64,000 nt of DNA from Ohtaekwangia sp. (GCA_021155195.1 JAJNPV010000042.1:434001-498000), one strand, 5' to 3'; numbered from the stretch's first letter, positions 27,571-38,063 are shown. The notes: a model not told the origin generated them from the letters alone. Made by a program: numbers and translations.

Positions 27571-30500
27571 CTAGTGTACAATAAGGATTTTTTTAATATA
27601 AGTCTGATCTTCAATTTTTAAGCGAATAAAGTATACCCCACTTGGTAACTCAGTAACGCTTAAGGTTTTTGTCGCTTCCCCTTGATTAATAATATTTTGC
27701 ATCAAAACTCGTCCAAACCCATCGAATAATGTTATAAGCGTAGGTTGTTTTACACCCTCAGAAAAATCAATGGTTACCTCTTTATTAGCCGGATTTGGAT
27801 AGATATCAATTGGTAATAACTCAGCAGTAATCAACATCTCTTGCGCATCAATTGATCTCATTCGGCCACAAGGGTTAAGATTTATGATCTGAACTGGAGT
27901 CATTCTACGAGTCGTTGTTCCATCACCCAGTTGACCATTTGCATTTCGTCCACAGGCCCATATAAATCCATCATTTTTCAAAAATAAAGAATGAGTACCT
28001 CCTGCATCGAGCGCTGTAATGCCTGTTAAGCTGCTTACTTGTACTGGAGTTATTCGCTGCGTTAATGTTCCATCACCTAACTGTCCATTGCTGTTTAAAC
28101 CTGTTGCCCAGGCCGTTCCATCATTCTTGAGAAATAGAGTGTATATTGCTCCTGCTGAAACAGCCGTTAAATTTGTTAATGAACTGATTAGTACTGGCGA
28201 GGTCCTCTGAACTGTTGTGCCATCTCCCAACTGGCCATTTGTATTTAACCCTACGGCCCAAGCGGTTCCATTATTTTTAAGGAAATGGGAATGATTACCA
28301 CCAGCGGATATTTGAGTCATTCCAGTCAATGAGCTTATTATTACTGGAATCGTCCTTCTTGTTGTAGTTCCATCACCTAATTGTCCATTTGTGTTTCGGC
28401 CACATGCCCAAACTGTGCCATCGTTTTTTAGAAAGAGTGAATGAGTGCCTCCTCCCGAGATTTTTGTAATTCCTGAAAGGCCTGCTACTTGGACAGGAGT
28501 AGTTCGTTGGGTGAGACTACCATCGCCTAACTGCCCGTTTGTGTTAAGTCCGCAAGCCCATACAGTTCCATCGTTCTTTAAAAATAAAGAGTGAGTATTT
28601 CCCGCAGAGATTTCTACAACATTTGTTAAGCCACTAACCTGAACCGGAGATTGCCTATTCGCAGTCGTACCATCACCTAACTGCCCGCTTGTGTTTAAGC
28701 CAGTTGCCCACACGGTTCCGTCACTTTTCAGAAAAAGAGAATGAGAACTACCAGATGCTACGGCTTTTGATGTACCAGTTAGGCCACTTACAGGAAAGGG
28801 GCTTGTCCGTTGTGTTAATGTTCCGTTTCCCAATTGCCCTGAACTATTTAATCCGTTAGCATTGATACTACCTCCGCAGGTTCCACAATTCAGAATTACA
28901 GAATGATTGCCGCCTGCTGCAATAGGAATAGGATTTACGGATACCTCAACAGCTGCTATATTCGTACAGCCACTTGCTGTTGTTCCTGTAACCATATACG
29001 TTGTGGTTGTTGATGGGTTTGCGGTTACTGTAGTCCCGGTTGTAGTTGACAAACCTATTGCAGGAGACCAACTATAGGTTGAGGCTCCACTTGCTGTAAT
29101 GTTTGTACTTGATCCGAAACAAATTGAAGGCGAAGCGGGAGAGAATGTTATTGTTGGGATAGGATTTACTGTGATTGTAGTTGTTACTTGTGGCGTGGAT
29201 GTGCCGCAAGTATTGTTGGCCGTTACCGAAATGTTTCCGCCTGATGTGCTTGCGGTTGCATTAATGGAATTGGTGGTGGATGTGCCTGTCCAACCGCTTG
29301 GCAATGTCCATGTGTAACTGCTTGAACCAGCTACCGGTGTAATGCTAAAGGAGTTCAAACTTCCAACGCAGATCGTTGTATTACCAGTAATGGTGCCCGG
29401 CTGGGCTGGTATGGTATTCACCGCGATGGCCAAGGTTTGCGCTACGGATGAACCGCAACCATTGTTGGCTTTTACCAAAATGTTTCCGCTTGATGCGCTG
29501 GCGGTTGCATTAATGGAATTGGTAGTGGATGTTCCAGTCCAACCGCTGGGCAATGTCCATGTGTAACTAGTTGAGCCAGCTACTGGTGTAATGCTATAGG
29601 AGTTTAAACTTCCAGCGCAGATCGTGGCATTGCCAGTAATAGTGCCCGGCTGGGCGGGTATGCTATTCACAGTAATGACCAAGGTTTGTGCTAGGGACGA
29701 ACCACATCCATTGTTGGCTTTTATCGAAATGTTTCCGCTTGATGCGCTGGAGGTTGCATTAATGGAATTTGTGGTAGATATGCCTGTCCAGCCGCTTGGC
29801 AACGTCCATGTGTAATCAGTTGCACCCGCCACTGGTGCGATGCTGTAAGTGTTTAAACTTCCAGAACATATAGTGGCATTGCCCGTGATGCTGCTCGGTT
29901 GGTCCGGGGAAGTACATGAAAATATCCAAACTGCACCTACAGGTGGCCCTAGATCGTCATCATTGTCCCCATCACCAGGCCCACCCATGATGGCGGTTTT
30001 TCCATCTGAGGAAAGGGAAACTGATATTCCTTGATAAGGGTGGCCAACATACCCGGTTCCTACCAGTTTTCCGCCTTGCTGTGCCCATACACTGCCCATG
30101 CGGGTATATACCCACGCTGCCCCATAAAAGGTGTTATCAAAATACCCGCTTACAATAGCTGTATTGCCATCAGCCGAGAGGGAAACTGAGGTTCCTTGGC
30201 GTGCATTAGGACCAAGAGCCCCGGTGCCCACGAGTTTTCCTCCTTGCTGTGCCCACATTCCGCCTGTACGAATATATACCCAAACTGCCCCTGCACCAGA
30301 ATTATCACTAAGCCCCCCTACGATGGCCGTATTGCCATCGGAGGCGATGGAAACTGAGCTTCCTTGCTCTGCATTTCCAACAGCCCCAGTGCCCACCAGC
30401 TTTCCACCTTGCTGTGACCATACCCCGCCTGTTCGGGTATATACCCAAGCAGCTCCTGCAAAGCCATTGTCACGATACCCGCCAACAATTGCAGTATTGC

Positions 30501-31407
30501 CATCGGAGGAAAGGGAAACTGAAACTCCTTGCCCTGCGTTGCCAACGGCTCCAGTGCCCACAAGTTTTCCGCCTTGCTGTGACCATACCCCGCCCGTGCG
30601 GGTATACACCCACGCTGCCCCTATCCCGCTCATGTCACCATATCCGCCCACGATCGCAGTATTGCCATCTGAGGAAAGGGAAACTGAGCTTCCTTGATAA
30701 GCGTTGCCACTACCTCCAGTGCCCACAAGTTTTCCGCCTTGCTGTGACCATACCCCGCCCGTGCGGATATACACCCACGCTGCCCCATAACTGTTATTGT
30801 CAATATATCCGCCAACAATAGCGGTATTGCCATCGGAGGAAAGGGAAACTGAAACTCCTTGCCTTGCGTTACCAACGGCTCCGGTGCCAACAAGCTTTCC
30901 GCCTTGCTGTGTCCATACTCCACCAGTCCGGGTATATACCCAGACTGCCCCTGCATAGCTATTATCAGTATATCCACCCACTATGGCAGTATTGCCATCT
31001 GAGGAAAGGGAAACTGAGTATCCTTGATGTACATTGCCAGCAGCAGCCCCAGTGCCGACTAATTTACTTCCTTGTTGCGTACTGGGGAAAGGTGTTGGTG
31101 TGATAGTAAAATTACCGCTGCTCGTAGCTGTGCCACCTGCCGTGGTTACCGAAACAGCCCCGGTAATCGCACCCGGTATTACCAGGCCTACTAGCGTGCT
31201 ACCTGTGTTAGATACCATTATGGCCGAGACGCCACCAATCGAAAAAGCGGTGGGGCTTGACAGATTGCTACCTGTAATAGTTACGAGCGTCCCCACTGGG
31301 CCGCTGACGGGTGTAAATGAGCTAATTACCGGAGATTGCGCTAGAGATGCAGGCTTCAGCCAGACGCTAAAAACAACCAAGTGAGCAAGGAACAGTATCT
31401 TTTTCAT
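27571..31407 (-). CDS. T9SS-exported repeat protein (IPT, FG-GAP-like, Ig-like and RCC1 repeats)
   Basis: A 1278-residue secreted protein. A signal peptide (MKKILFLAHLVVFSVWLKPASLAQ) precedes an IPT/TIG domain (residues 26-105, FTPVSGPVGTLVTITGSNL). Then come seven FG-GAP-like repeats of 55 residues around GNTAIVGG, three Ig/PKD-like repeats of about 83 residues with SGWTGTSTT, one more divergent Ig-like unit, and seven RCC1-like repeats of 51 residues with GQLGDGT. The C-terminal T9SS type A sorting domain begins near PIDIYPNPANKEVTIDF and ends KKILIVH. The protein is therefore secreted through T9SS and probably anchored on the cell surface. Its function, such as adhesion or binding, is not shown. 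It is separate from the six-gene operon by a terminator. Confidence 0.87.
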   Translation of the reverse strand: MKKILFLAHLVVFSVWLKPASLAQSPVISSFTPVSGPVGTLVTITGSNLSSPTAFSIGGVSAIMVSNTGSTLVGLVIPGAITGAVSVTTAGGTATSSGNFTITPTPFPSTQQGSKLVGTGAAAGNVHQGYSVSLSSDGNTAIVGGYTDNSYAGAVWVYTRTGGVWTQQGGKLVGTGAVGNARQGVSVSLSSDGNTAIVGGYIDNNSYGAAWVYIRTGGVWSQQGGKLVGTGGSGNAYQGSSVSLSSDGNTAIVGGYGDMSGIGAAWVYTRTGGVWSQQGGKLVGTGAVGNAGQGVSVSLSSDGNTAIVGGYRDNGFAGAAWVYTRTGGVWSQQGGKLVGTGAVGNAEQGSSVSIASDGNTAIVGGLSDNSGAGAVWVYIRTGGMWAQQGGKLVGTGALGPNARQGTSVSLSADGNTAIVSGYFDNTFYGAAWVYTRMGSVWAQQGGKLVGTGYVGHPYQGISVSLSSDGKTAIMGGPGDGDNDDDLGPPVGAVWIFSCTSPDQPSSITGNATICSGSLNTYSIAPVAGATDYTWTLPSGWTGISTTNSINATSSASSGNISIKANNGCGSSLAQTLVITVNSIPAQPGTITGNATICAGSLNSYSITPVAGSTSYTWTLPSGWTGTSTTNSINATASASSGNILVKANNGCGSSVAQTLAIAVNTIPAQPGTITGNTTICVGSLNSFSITPVAGSSSYTWTLPSGWTGTSTTNSINATASTSGGNISVTANNTCGTSTPQVTTTITVNPIPTITFSPASPSICFGSSTNITASGASTYSWSPAIGLSTTTGTTVTANPSTTTTYMVTGTTASGCTNIAAVEVSVNPIPIAAGGNHSVILNCGTCGGSINANGLNSSGQLGNGTLTQRTSPFPVSGLTGTSKAVASGSSHSLFLKSDGTVWATGLNTSGQLGDGTTANRQSPVQVSGLTNVVEISAGNTHSLFLKNDGTVWACGLNTNGQLGDGSLTQRTTPVQVAGLSGITKISGGGTHSLFLKNDGTVWACGRNTNGQLGDGTTTRRTIPVIISSLTGMTQISAGGNHSHFLKNNGTAWAVGLNTNGQLGDGTTVQRTSPVLISSLTNLTAVSAGAIYTLFLKNDGTAWATGLNSNGQLGDGTLTQRITPVQVSSLTGITALDAGGTHSLFLKNDGFIWACGRNANGQLGDGTTTRRMTPVQIINLNPCGRMRSIDAQEMLITAELLPIDIYPNPANKEVTIDFSEGVKQPTLITLFDGFGRVLMQNIINQGEATKTLSVTELPSGVYFIRLKIEDQTYIKKILIVH
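27890..28900 (-). repeat. Seven tandem RCC1-type repeats (51 residues, 153 bp)
   Basis: Seven units with the core N(S/T/A)(N/S)GQLGDG occur at a period of 51 residues, and most carry HSLFLKNDGTVWA. RCC1 repeats form seven-bladed propellers, so this block could be a complete propeller. Confidence 0.85.
29160..29910 (-). repeat. Three Ig/PKD-like repeats (about 83 residues each)
   Basis: Three near-identical units carry ITGN(A/T)TIC, TWTLPSGWTG and NSINAT, with period about 249 bases. A fourth, less similar domain follows towards the RCC1 block. Confidence 0.85.
29930..31080 (-). repeat. Seven FG-GAP-like tandem repeats (55 residues, 165 bp)
   Basis: Seven units around SLSSDGNTAIVGG and GGKLVGTG occur at a period of 165 bases. 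Stretches of about 46 bases are identical between neighbours (for example at 30556 and 30721), so the array is recent or homogenised. Confidence 0.87.
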
Positions 31408-31441
31408 GAGTGGCAGTTTAGGACTTTATAAATAAATATAA

Positions 31442-31483
31442 CTCCTAAAAAAATAAAGCCACTCATTTGGGAGTGGCTTTATT
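31442..31483 (-). terminator. Terminator ending the six-gene operon
   Basis: A perfect 13-bp stem, aataaagccactc (31452-31464) and gagtggctttatt (31471-31483), followed on the minus strand by tttttttagg. It lies 18 bases beyond the stop of the 2180-residue T9SS protein and separates it from the next gene. Confidence 0.88.
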
Positions 31484-31500
31484 GGCTACATGTAAGGTTT

Positions 31501-34500
31501 TTAATTTTTATGGACAATCATCATTTTCTTACGCACCACACCCGATTTACCAGCACCAATTTGCACCACATAAATACCCCCTGCCAGCTCTTGGGTGTTA
31601 ATCGTTTTGGTTTGCTCACCCGTTTCAAAAGTTGATTCATGAACCAAACGCCCTACCTGATCAATCAGATGCACCGTTAACCGACTATCAGTTTTGGTTG
31701 GTAGCTCAATCACAAAGCTATCGTTAGCAGGGTTAGGATAGAGTTGAATGAATTCAGCAATGTGTTCGATACCTGTAACAATATCTGGTTGTGGTGGATT
31801 AAGAGACACACCCGCTTGATAAACCTCTTTGTTATTCCCCTCTATAGATTGAACAGAGACAACAATTGCATCCCCATTATTTACTTCCCAAATTACCTTG
31901 GGTGCAGTGTATGTGGAATTGGGTGCAAGATCACTCGGGATTGCCAACCCGGTAGGCGTGGGAAGCATTTGTTTACCAACAAAAGCAAATTGTGTATTTC
32001 CGCTATTTCCAAGGAGCGAAGATGTCGTGATGTTTTTCTCAACGATGGTGGTAAAAATATGAGCACCTGCTAACGGAATAGTTTGACTGGATTTATTTCT
32101 GATAGAAGTTACAATCTCAACAATACTACCCACTTTGGTTGCTGTTACGGTCACCTCCAAAGCCGAGGGGGTAAGTACCCGATCATCGTAAATATCTTCA
32201 ATTGTATTAAGATTACCTTCAATTCCATCAAGCCGCATAGTAGGGGATTTGGTGATTCCATAAAATGCGGTGCGTGCGTTATGCATGGGCGTGTTTAGTT
32301 TATTGATAGCATCATCACCCGGGAAAGGTGTATGGTACTGAACCCTCACAATCTCATTGGGATTACCCAGGGTCCTGTATTTGTTGTTATTCTCAGCGAC
32401 ATTTGAAGATGAATTTGTAAAGTTTTCAAGTAAAACAAGGCGACTGCGCTCACCAATAAAAAAATCATCAAAGGCAAATCCATCACTTCGCGAGTTGCCT
32501 GCTGCAAATGCTATTCGAAATACTACATTCGATTTTTGTGCAGGAGTTAGTGAAAGTAATTCGTCTAACTGGTAGTAGGCTCTTTGCCATTCCTTATATT
32601 TTCCATTAGTAGGGTTAGTTAAATTGCCTGTCCAACCTAAGTCATTTGCTGTTTGATTACCCGGACTGTTTGAAAGACCTTGGTTATCATACCAGTTTAT
32701 TCCTTTCCCTACCTCACCCAATGTATTCCAACTGGCATTGTCTTCAATATTACCATTGTAATTATATTGAATAGCTGCACCATTCACTCCAAAGGGGGTT
32801 TCAGAGAATATATCTAACCCAATAACAGGTTTAAGCGATTGACTAAAATTAAAACATCGGCTCAGTACCCAGGATTGCTCGTTTGGATTATTCGTTCCGT
32901 TCAACCGTGTATCCCACCCATTGCCTTTTGAACCTAATGCTTCGCTTCCTTTTTTACTGGGCACACCCCATTCCCAGGATGGATTTGAGCCACCAATCAA
33001 CCAACCATCTTTCCCGACATTGAAATCCTGTGTATAGGAATTATTGTCGGTAATGGGAGTAAATTTTGGTACGATATAAATGGGTTTACTTACTGTGTCT
33101 TTACATTGTGAAGTTGTTGTGGCAATTAGGGTAGCAAAGTCAGTCCCATCTGAACTATAGTTGACTGTAGGATCAAACCGATTATTTTGGGCAGAGGCAA
33201 CGCTCAATGTATTGTTATCATTGAAACTCCAAAAATAGGTAGCGATGGGTAACGAGTTTTTTTCCGAAGCCGAAAATTGAGTACTGGATACACCGTCTCT
33301 ACATACATTGCGCCAGTTAAAATCTATTTCAGGTTTAGGGTCAATCTTTAAAGTCTGTTCAATTGTATAACTACAATTATCACTGGTTATCATTGTATAC
33401 TTCTGCGGCAAAGAACCCGTTAGCTTAAATTTATGCTCGGGGCTAAAATAGGTTCCTTTTGTTCTGCCATCGTTATTATTTGGAAAAGACACAGGGCCCG
33501 ATCCTGGGTCATAAAGATCACCGTCCCCAAAATTCCAAGAAGTTAAAGCGATCGTTGCTGCTGAACTTAGATTACCATTATCCACTACGGATTGATTGTT
33601 CAACCGAACAAACACACCCTCACAGAAATCAAGTGGTGTGACCAACGCATTTATTTTTGGCTGAATTCTAAGTGGAATGCTTGTGTTATTTTGGCAGCCA
33701 TCATTATTTGTAAATTGGAAGTTTAATCCATAATTATCAGGGACTTCACTCAAAGGATTTAAATCCACTGTGCCTAATGGGGAATTTGGAGCGAGCACAC
33801 CAACTGTTGCTGGAAGTATAGACCAAGTTCCACTTGTTACCGAACTCCCACCATCGGTTGCAACAAACGTTTTGGTGCCATCGGTTGTGCATATTTTTAA
33901 TGGATCAAATCCTCCTTTGGGATCTATTCTAAGTTTTGGCAATGGCTTAATAATTACATTGACTTTGGTTGGAAACAAAAGACCTTCGCAATTATTTGCG
34001 CTTTGCGTCACCTCGAACGTGTAGGTGTTTGCGTCACTGTTATCCACTCCCAAACCAGAGGGAGGTGAGGTGGTGATTTGTGAAAGAGTAGGGGAACTCA
34101 CATTATTTAAAAGCTTAAAGCCGTTTTTATACCAGTTAATATTCGTGCCACTTAGAATTTTAAAGTTGTTTGGATCAATAGTTTGATTTACGCAGTAATC
34201 AATGTCAAAATCAGGTACGGGTGGCCCTGGGGTTGGGTGAACAATTACAGTTAGCTCTCTGGCGGGTGTAGGCGCTGTTGGCGATTTATCACTTTCGCAG
34301 CCGCCAACTTTTCTAGTCACATAAAAGAATGAAGTCCTAGGGTCTGTATTGTCTACAGGTGGGGTAAAGGAAGGATTAATATTATCTGTGGTTTTCTCAA
34401 GTTTCGTAAGTGCTGCATCAGAATACCAGTTGTACGTTGTGCCAGATACAGCGGCTCCAGCGAATGATCCAACCTGAACACCCTGACATAATTCAATTGT

Positions 34501-37500
34501 AGTGGAGGGTGCTGCACCACCAGTTGGCGTCCTTGAGATAGATCCTAATGGAACAGTTGTTGGCCTAGAATTAACGGTTATTGTTGTGGGCGAGCTGGTT
34601 CCCGTGCAACCGGTTGATGGATCACGATATGTATAAGTAATATCCAGGCTTTTAGGAAGTCCACTCACATTTGCAGGTGTAAATGACCACACAACAGGAG
34701 CGGATGAACCGCTTATTGACCCATTATCACTCGAGATTGAAAAGAAGTCATCAGCTGTTGAATTTGAATTGGCAGGATTTCCAGTTAATGTGACAGAACC
34801 CTCATCGGAACAAAAAGAAGTATTTGGAATTGAAAAAGAGGGTTTAGGCGCTGTGCGGACTGGTATCAATTGCCAGATAGTGCGCGTTTGAGTTACAGGT
34901 GGAGGATCATTGATAACGCAGTTTGGGATACAACCAATTAAAGGAAAACAAACTGTGCTGCATGTTGTTGTTGGTGGTTCATCATATTGCCCTTCGATTA
35001 TAAACCCAATCCAGATTCCAATTACACCATACACAGATCCTGTTGATGAATAGATTTGTTGATAGCCGGAAAATTTAGGATCAAAAATATTATTTGATGG
35101 GGTGACGATGTCTTGCTGCGAAGACGTAGGTGTATTCCAAAATATGAATCTATTTAAGGCCCAGCCGGAGTAGCCTCCACCTGTATAGAAGGTAGCAATA
35201 TAAGAATCAACATTCATTGGCAAAGTTTGATTATCATTATTACAGTATTGGGCATTTAGATTGGTAATGTTGGTGGTATAAATTTCAAAAGTTTTCCCGG
35301 TTTGAAACTCACATTTTTGCCCCGTTCCGTCTCTATACTTAAAAACAATAGGGTAGGTTCCAGGAGATAAGGATTGCGGATTAAATCGGTATTCACCAGA
35401 AATAAAGGTTACTCCCGATCCAATAAATTCGTGTGTTACCCCACCTACAGCAGCCGGAGTCCCCACCAATCGAACGGCATTTGAATTCTGGCTAAAGCGG
35501 GTTTCATTTGGATTCACATCTACATCGCCAGAGTTTAGTTTCTGTACCGAAAAACCAAACCCAACTGGTGCGGGACTTCCAAGGGCTGCATTAACAGTTC
35601 CTAAGGCAGTACCTGGCCCAACTCCAGCTATTGACGCGGTTCCCCCCGATCGTGTTATTGGCCCACTATTGGTGCCAGGAGCATCGCCACCCGGATGAGG
35701 GTGTATTATTTTTAATCCGGTGATAGTAATGGAATTGGTATTGGCTGTACCACTGATCGTATAACTGAATTGCACAGTATTGGATGAGGGATAGCTTAGT
35801 GTGCTAGGCGCAGAGATGTCTGAACCACCTCCAACAGTGGGAGGAGTTGTTACACTCTGATCAAATACAAATCCAGAAGGTAAGGTCAGTGAAAAAGAAC
35901 CACCACTGGAAAATCCTGCCGGATCGGTTTCAGTTAATACAATGTTGCCTAGTGTTTGAGATAGCCCACCAAAACATAAATTCAATGCAGCTGGCTGAGT
36001 AACGGTGGAGGCTGAACTTGTTATAGCGACACTACCTGCCGCATTGCCAATGTTTGGACTTGGAGAGTAAGCATCATCTTTGGCGCGAAGGGTATACGTA
36101 CCTGCTTGGTTTATTTGCAACCTTGTCCAGTTGTATATACCTGCCGCAAGAAAGGGACTTAAGCTTTCTGAGTGTGGCGTTTTTAGTGAGAGCGTTCCCG
36201 GGCCAACAGTTGCCGTCAAGTCAACCCTGCCCGCATAGTCAAGATCACGATTATCGTAATCATCGATGGCTTCAAGCGTAAGCACAAATGGCGTATCCTT
36301 AGGTGTGTCAGGAGGATTTTGTACAAACTGCAACTGGGAAGCTACTACTGCTACCACATTGGTATTGCTTGCTGTTTGTGTGGATGCCCATGAACCAATC
36401 GGTGAAAAACCAGAAAGAGTTGTGTTATTAGTAGTGGCAGATACAATCGAGATTCGAATCGCCTGCTTATCGGTTACCAAAGATTTAAAGGTTGCCCGAA
36501 CGTTTATATCGAATGAACCATTATCTGCAATGCTGATTGGGGTAGTAGGCGTGAAGGTGATGTTTACAGTGCCTGAGCCTACAAGCCCTTGTTCGGTGCC
36601 TGGAATTTCTGTGTTTGCCACATCATCAAACAAGGCCACTCTTCTTAAGTTGTCAGAATTCGTGATCTGGATTTCGATGGAGGTAACACTCATTCCTTTA
36701 TTGTCAGGATCGTTTGCAGCACCTCCATCCCGAATTTTATAATCAGCCAGAGATACACTGTTTGACTGGTTATCGTTAATTGAGTTGGCCAAAAAGGATT
36801 TATAATCTATTGATGCTGTTTCACCTCCTATTAAGGTAATATCTGAGAGCTGAGATGTGCTAAAGGTAAAACTTCGGTTAATGGAAAATGAATTCACTAC
36901 TCCTGTAGCTACATTGATATTTGCCTGCGTGGGGTTTACTGTTACGGATGCTGTGGCCGAGGTAACAGAATTTGCAACATCTACAACTAGATAATAATAA
37001 ACAGGCGTTGAGTTAATTATTCTGTCTCCACCCAAACCTGATACGTTAAAGTTTCCACTAGGAGCTTGAGTGATTATTGGAGTACCTATTGTTCCGGCTG
37101 TTGTTGAGCGGTATAAATACTCATTTATAAATTGGCCTGATAATCCTGAATAGTTAAATCCAATATTATTAATATCCTGTGATCCATTTGACGTAACAGA
37201 AAATCCTGTCAGTACACGAAGTGTTATACCTGCTGAAATAGCTGTACCAGCCAACACAGGAGCTGTGCCTCCATTAATAGGAGTAAATGTAGCTGAAAGG
37301 GCAAGAGTTGTAGCATTTGTTGATTGTGGTGTTGCCAGGTTGTAATTATAAGTAACTGTAGTTGCGCCATCCCAAACAAACGGAACAATGGTATAAAAAT
37401 AATTAGTTGATGGACTTAGACCTGTATCATTAAAAGACGTGGACGCGCCATTAGTTATTGTTGTAATCTTATCGCCAACTCCATCGGCAGGTGGAGCTGC

Positions 37501-38043
37501 TCCGTCAGCTATTGCACCTACGGAAGGGGCACTCCCGGTTTTCCGATAAATCACATAGCCAGCCGTTACGCCCGTTCCCTTCCATGAATCTGAAGAAGGA
37601 AAAGTTAGTGTAATTGCATCGGGAGCTGAAGCACTTGCTGTGAATTGACCGCCCGTTAATTGTACGGGTTCTGTAAAAAAAGTTGTTTCTGCTGTTGTTG
37701 CTTCGGGGGCAGCATTGCGCGCATAGGCTACAAAGAATAGTTTCGTTGCCGGGGGCAATCCAGTTCTGGGTTGTGTAAATGCTCCGGCCGTGGTTGAGGC
37801 CTCTTCAAGTTGATTATTAGTTCCCACAGGAGAAGCTGTATGCCAGCGTGTTCCCCGATGGGTGAGTGTGCCTGTAACATTTCCACCCAATGTTGCCGTG
37901 GTTGTTCCTACAGCAGTGACCGTAGGCGTATCCACCGTAGGTGCCTGACTCAATCCCAATGTTCCGATAAATGATAACGAAAGAGAAAGGAACCAAAATT
38001 TAAACTTCAATAGTTTTGAACATCCAGCCAACAAGTGCCTCAT
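31501..38043 (-). CDS. Giant T9SS-exported multidomain protein
   Basis: A 2180-residue secreted protein. The start has a hydrophobic signal (KFKFWFLSLSLSFIGTLGLSQ), followed by a fibronectin III-like domain near residues 35-130 and a second similar one near 130-245. Beta-rich repeats of unclear family cover about 250-1650, and PKD/Ig-like domains with gliding-type sequences such as ITVNSRPTTVP recur. A jelly-roll/MAM-like region is near 1660-1860 (DGWLIGGSNPSWEWGVP and DGFAFDDFFIG). A module beginning LVLLENFTNSSSNVAENNN resembles Omp28-type thioredoxin-like domains but lacks the CxxC. The T9SS type A sorting domain starts with FIQLYPNPANDSFVIEL and ends RKKMMIVHKN. It is the last gene of the operon starting at 48272. 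It is probably displayed on the surface; its ligand is unknown. Confidence 0.82.
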   Translation of the reverse strand: MRHLLAGCSKLLKFKFWFLSLSLSFIGTLGLSQAPTVDTPTVTAVGTTTATLGGNVTGTLTHRGTRWHTASPVGTNNQLEEASTTAGAFTQPRTGLPPATKLFFVAYARNAAPEATTAETTFFTEPVQLTGGQFTASASAPDAITLTFPSSDSWKGTGVTAGYVIYRKTGSAPSVGAIADGAAPPADGVGDKITTITNGASTSFNDTGLSPSTNYFYTIVPFVWDGATTVTYNYNLATPQSTNATTLALSATFTPINGGTAPVLAGTAISAGITLRVLTGFSVTSNGSQDINNIGFNYSGLSGQFINEYLYRSTTAGTIGTPIITQAPSGNFNVSGLGGDRIINSTPVYYYLVVDVANSVTSATASVTVNPTQANINVATGVVNSFSINRSFTFSTSQLSDITLIGGETASIDYKSFLANSINDNQSNSVSLADYKIRDGGAANDPDNKGMSVTSIEIQITNSDNLRRVALFDDVANTEIPGTEQGLVGSGTVNITFTPTTPISIADNGSFDINVRATFKSLVTDKQAIRISIVSATTNNTTLSGFSPIGSWASTQTASNTNVVAVVASQLQFVQNPPDTPKDTPFVLTLEAIDDYDNRDLDYAGRVDLTATVGPGTLSLKTPHSESLSPFLAAGIYNWTRLQINQAGTYTLRAKDDAYSPSPNIGNAAGSVAITSSASTVTQPAALNLCFGGLSQTLGNIVLTETDPAGFSSGGSFSLTLPSGFVFDQSVTTPPTVGGGSDISAPSTLSYPSSNTVQFSYTISGTANTNSITITGLKIIHPHPGGDAPGTNSGPITRSGGTASIAGVGPGTALGTVNAALGSPAPVGFGFSVQKLNSGDVDVNPNETRFSQNSNAVRLVGTPAAVGGVTHEFIGSGVTFISGEYRFNPQSLSPGTYPIVFKYRDGTGQKCEFQTGKTFEIYTTNITNLNAQYCNNDNQTLPMNVDSYIATFYTGGGYSGWALNRFIFWNTPTSSQQDIVTPSNNIFDPKFSGYQQIYSSTGSVYGVIGIWIGFIIEGQYDEPPTTTCSTVCFPLIGCIPNCVINDPPPVTQTRTIWQLIPVRTAPKPSFSIPNTSFCSDEGSVTLTGNPANSNSTADDFFSISSDNGSISGSSAPVVWSFTPANVSGLPKSLDITYTYRDPSTGCTGTSSPTTITVNSRPTTVPLGSISRTPTGGAAPSTTIELCQGVQVGSFAGAAVSGTTYNWYSDAALTKLEKTTDNINPSFTPPVDNTDPRTSFFYVTRKVGGCESDKSPTAPTPARELTVIVHPTPGPPVPDFDIDYCVNQTIDPNNFKILSGTNINWYKNGFKLLNNVSSPTLSQITTSPPSGLGVDNSDANTYTFEVTQSANNCEGLLFPTKVNVIIKPLPKLRIDPKGGFDPLKICTTDGTKTFVATDGGSSVTSGTWSILPATVGVLAPNSPLGTVDLNPLSEVPDNYGLNFQFTNNDGCQNNTSIPLRIQPKINALVTPLDFCEGVFVRLNNQSVVDNGNLSSAATIALTSWNFGDGDLYDPGSGPVSFPNNNDGRTKGTYFSPEHKFKLTGSLPQKYTMITSDNCSYTIEQTLKIDPKPEIDFNWRNVCRDGVSSTQFSASEKNSLPIATYFWSFNDNNTLSVASAQNNRFDPTVNYSSDGTDFATLIATTTSQCKDTVSKPIYIVPKFTPITDNNSYTQDFNVGKDGWLIGGSNPSWEWGVPSKKGSEALGSKGNGWDTRLNGTNNPNEQSWVLSRCFNFSQSLKPVIGLDIFSETPFGVNGAAIQYNYNGNIEDNASWNTLGEVGKGINWYDNQGLSNSPGNQTANDLGWTGNLTNPTNGKYKEWQRAYYQLDELLSLTPAQKSNVVFRIAFAAGNSRSDGFAFDDFFIGERSRLVLLENFTNSSSNVAENNNKYRTLGNPNEIVRVQYHTPFPGDDAINKLNTPMHNARTAFYGITKSPTMRLDGIEGNLNTIEDIYDDRVLTPSALEVTVTATKVGSIVEIVTSIRNKSSQTIPLAGAHIFTTIVEKNITTSSLLGNSGNTQFAFVGKQMLPTPTGLAIPSDLAPNSTYTAPKVIWEVNNGDAIVVSVQSIEGNNKEVYQAGVSLNPPQPDIVTGIEHIAEFIQLYPNPANDSFVIELPTKTDSRLTVHLIDQVGRLVHESTFETGEQTKTINTQELAGGIYVVQIGAGKSGVVRKKMMIVHKN

Positions 38044-38063
38044 AACCTTATTTCTTTAATATC

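Noticed and set aside
30131..30697. Long plus-strand frame opposite the FG-GAP repeats
   Set aside because: It is the antisense reading of the tandem repeats; its Pro-rich repeated translation mirrors the coding strand.
27890..31080. Regular repeats that could look like a CRISPR array
   Set aside because: Units are 153, 165 and about 249 bases, in frame within one gene, and there are no short repeats with unique spacers.
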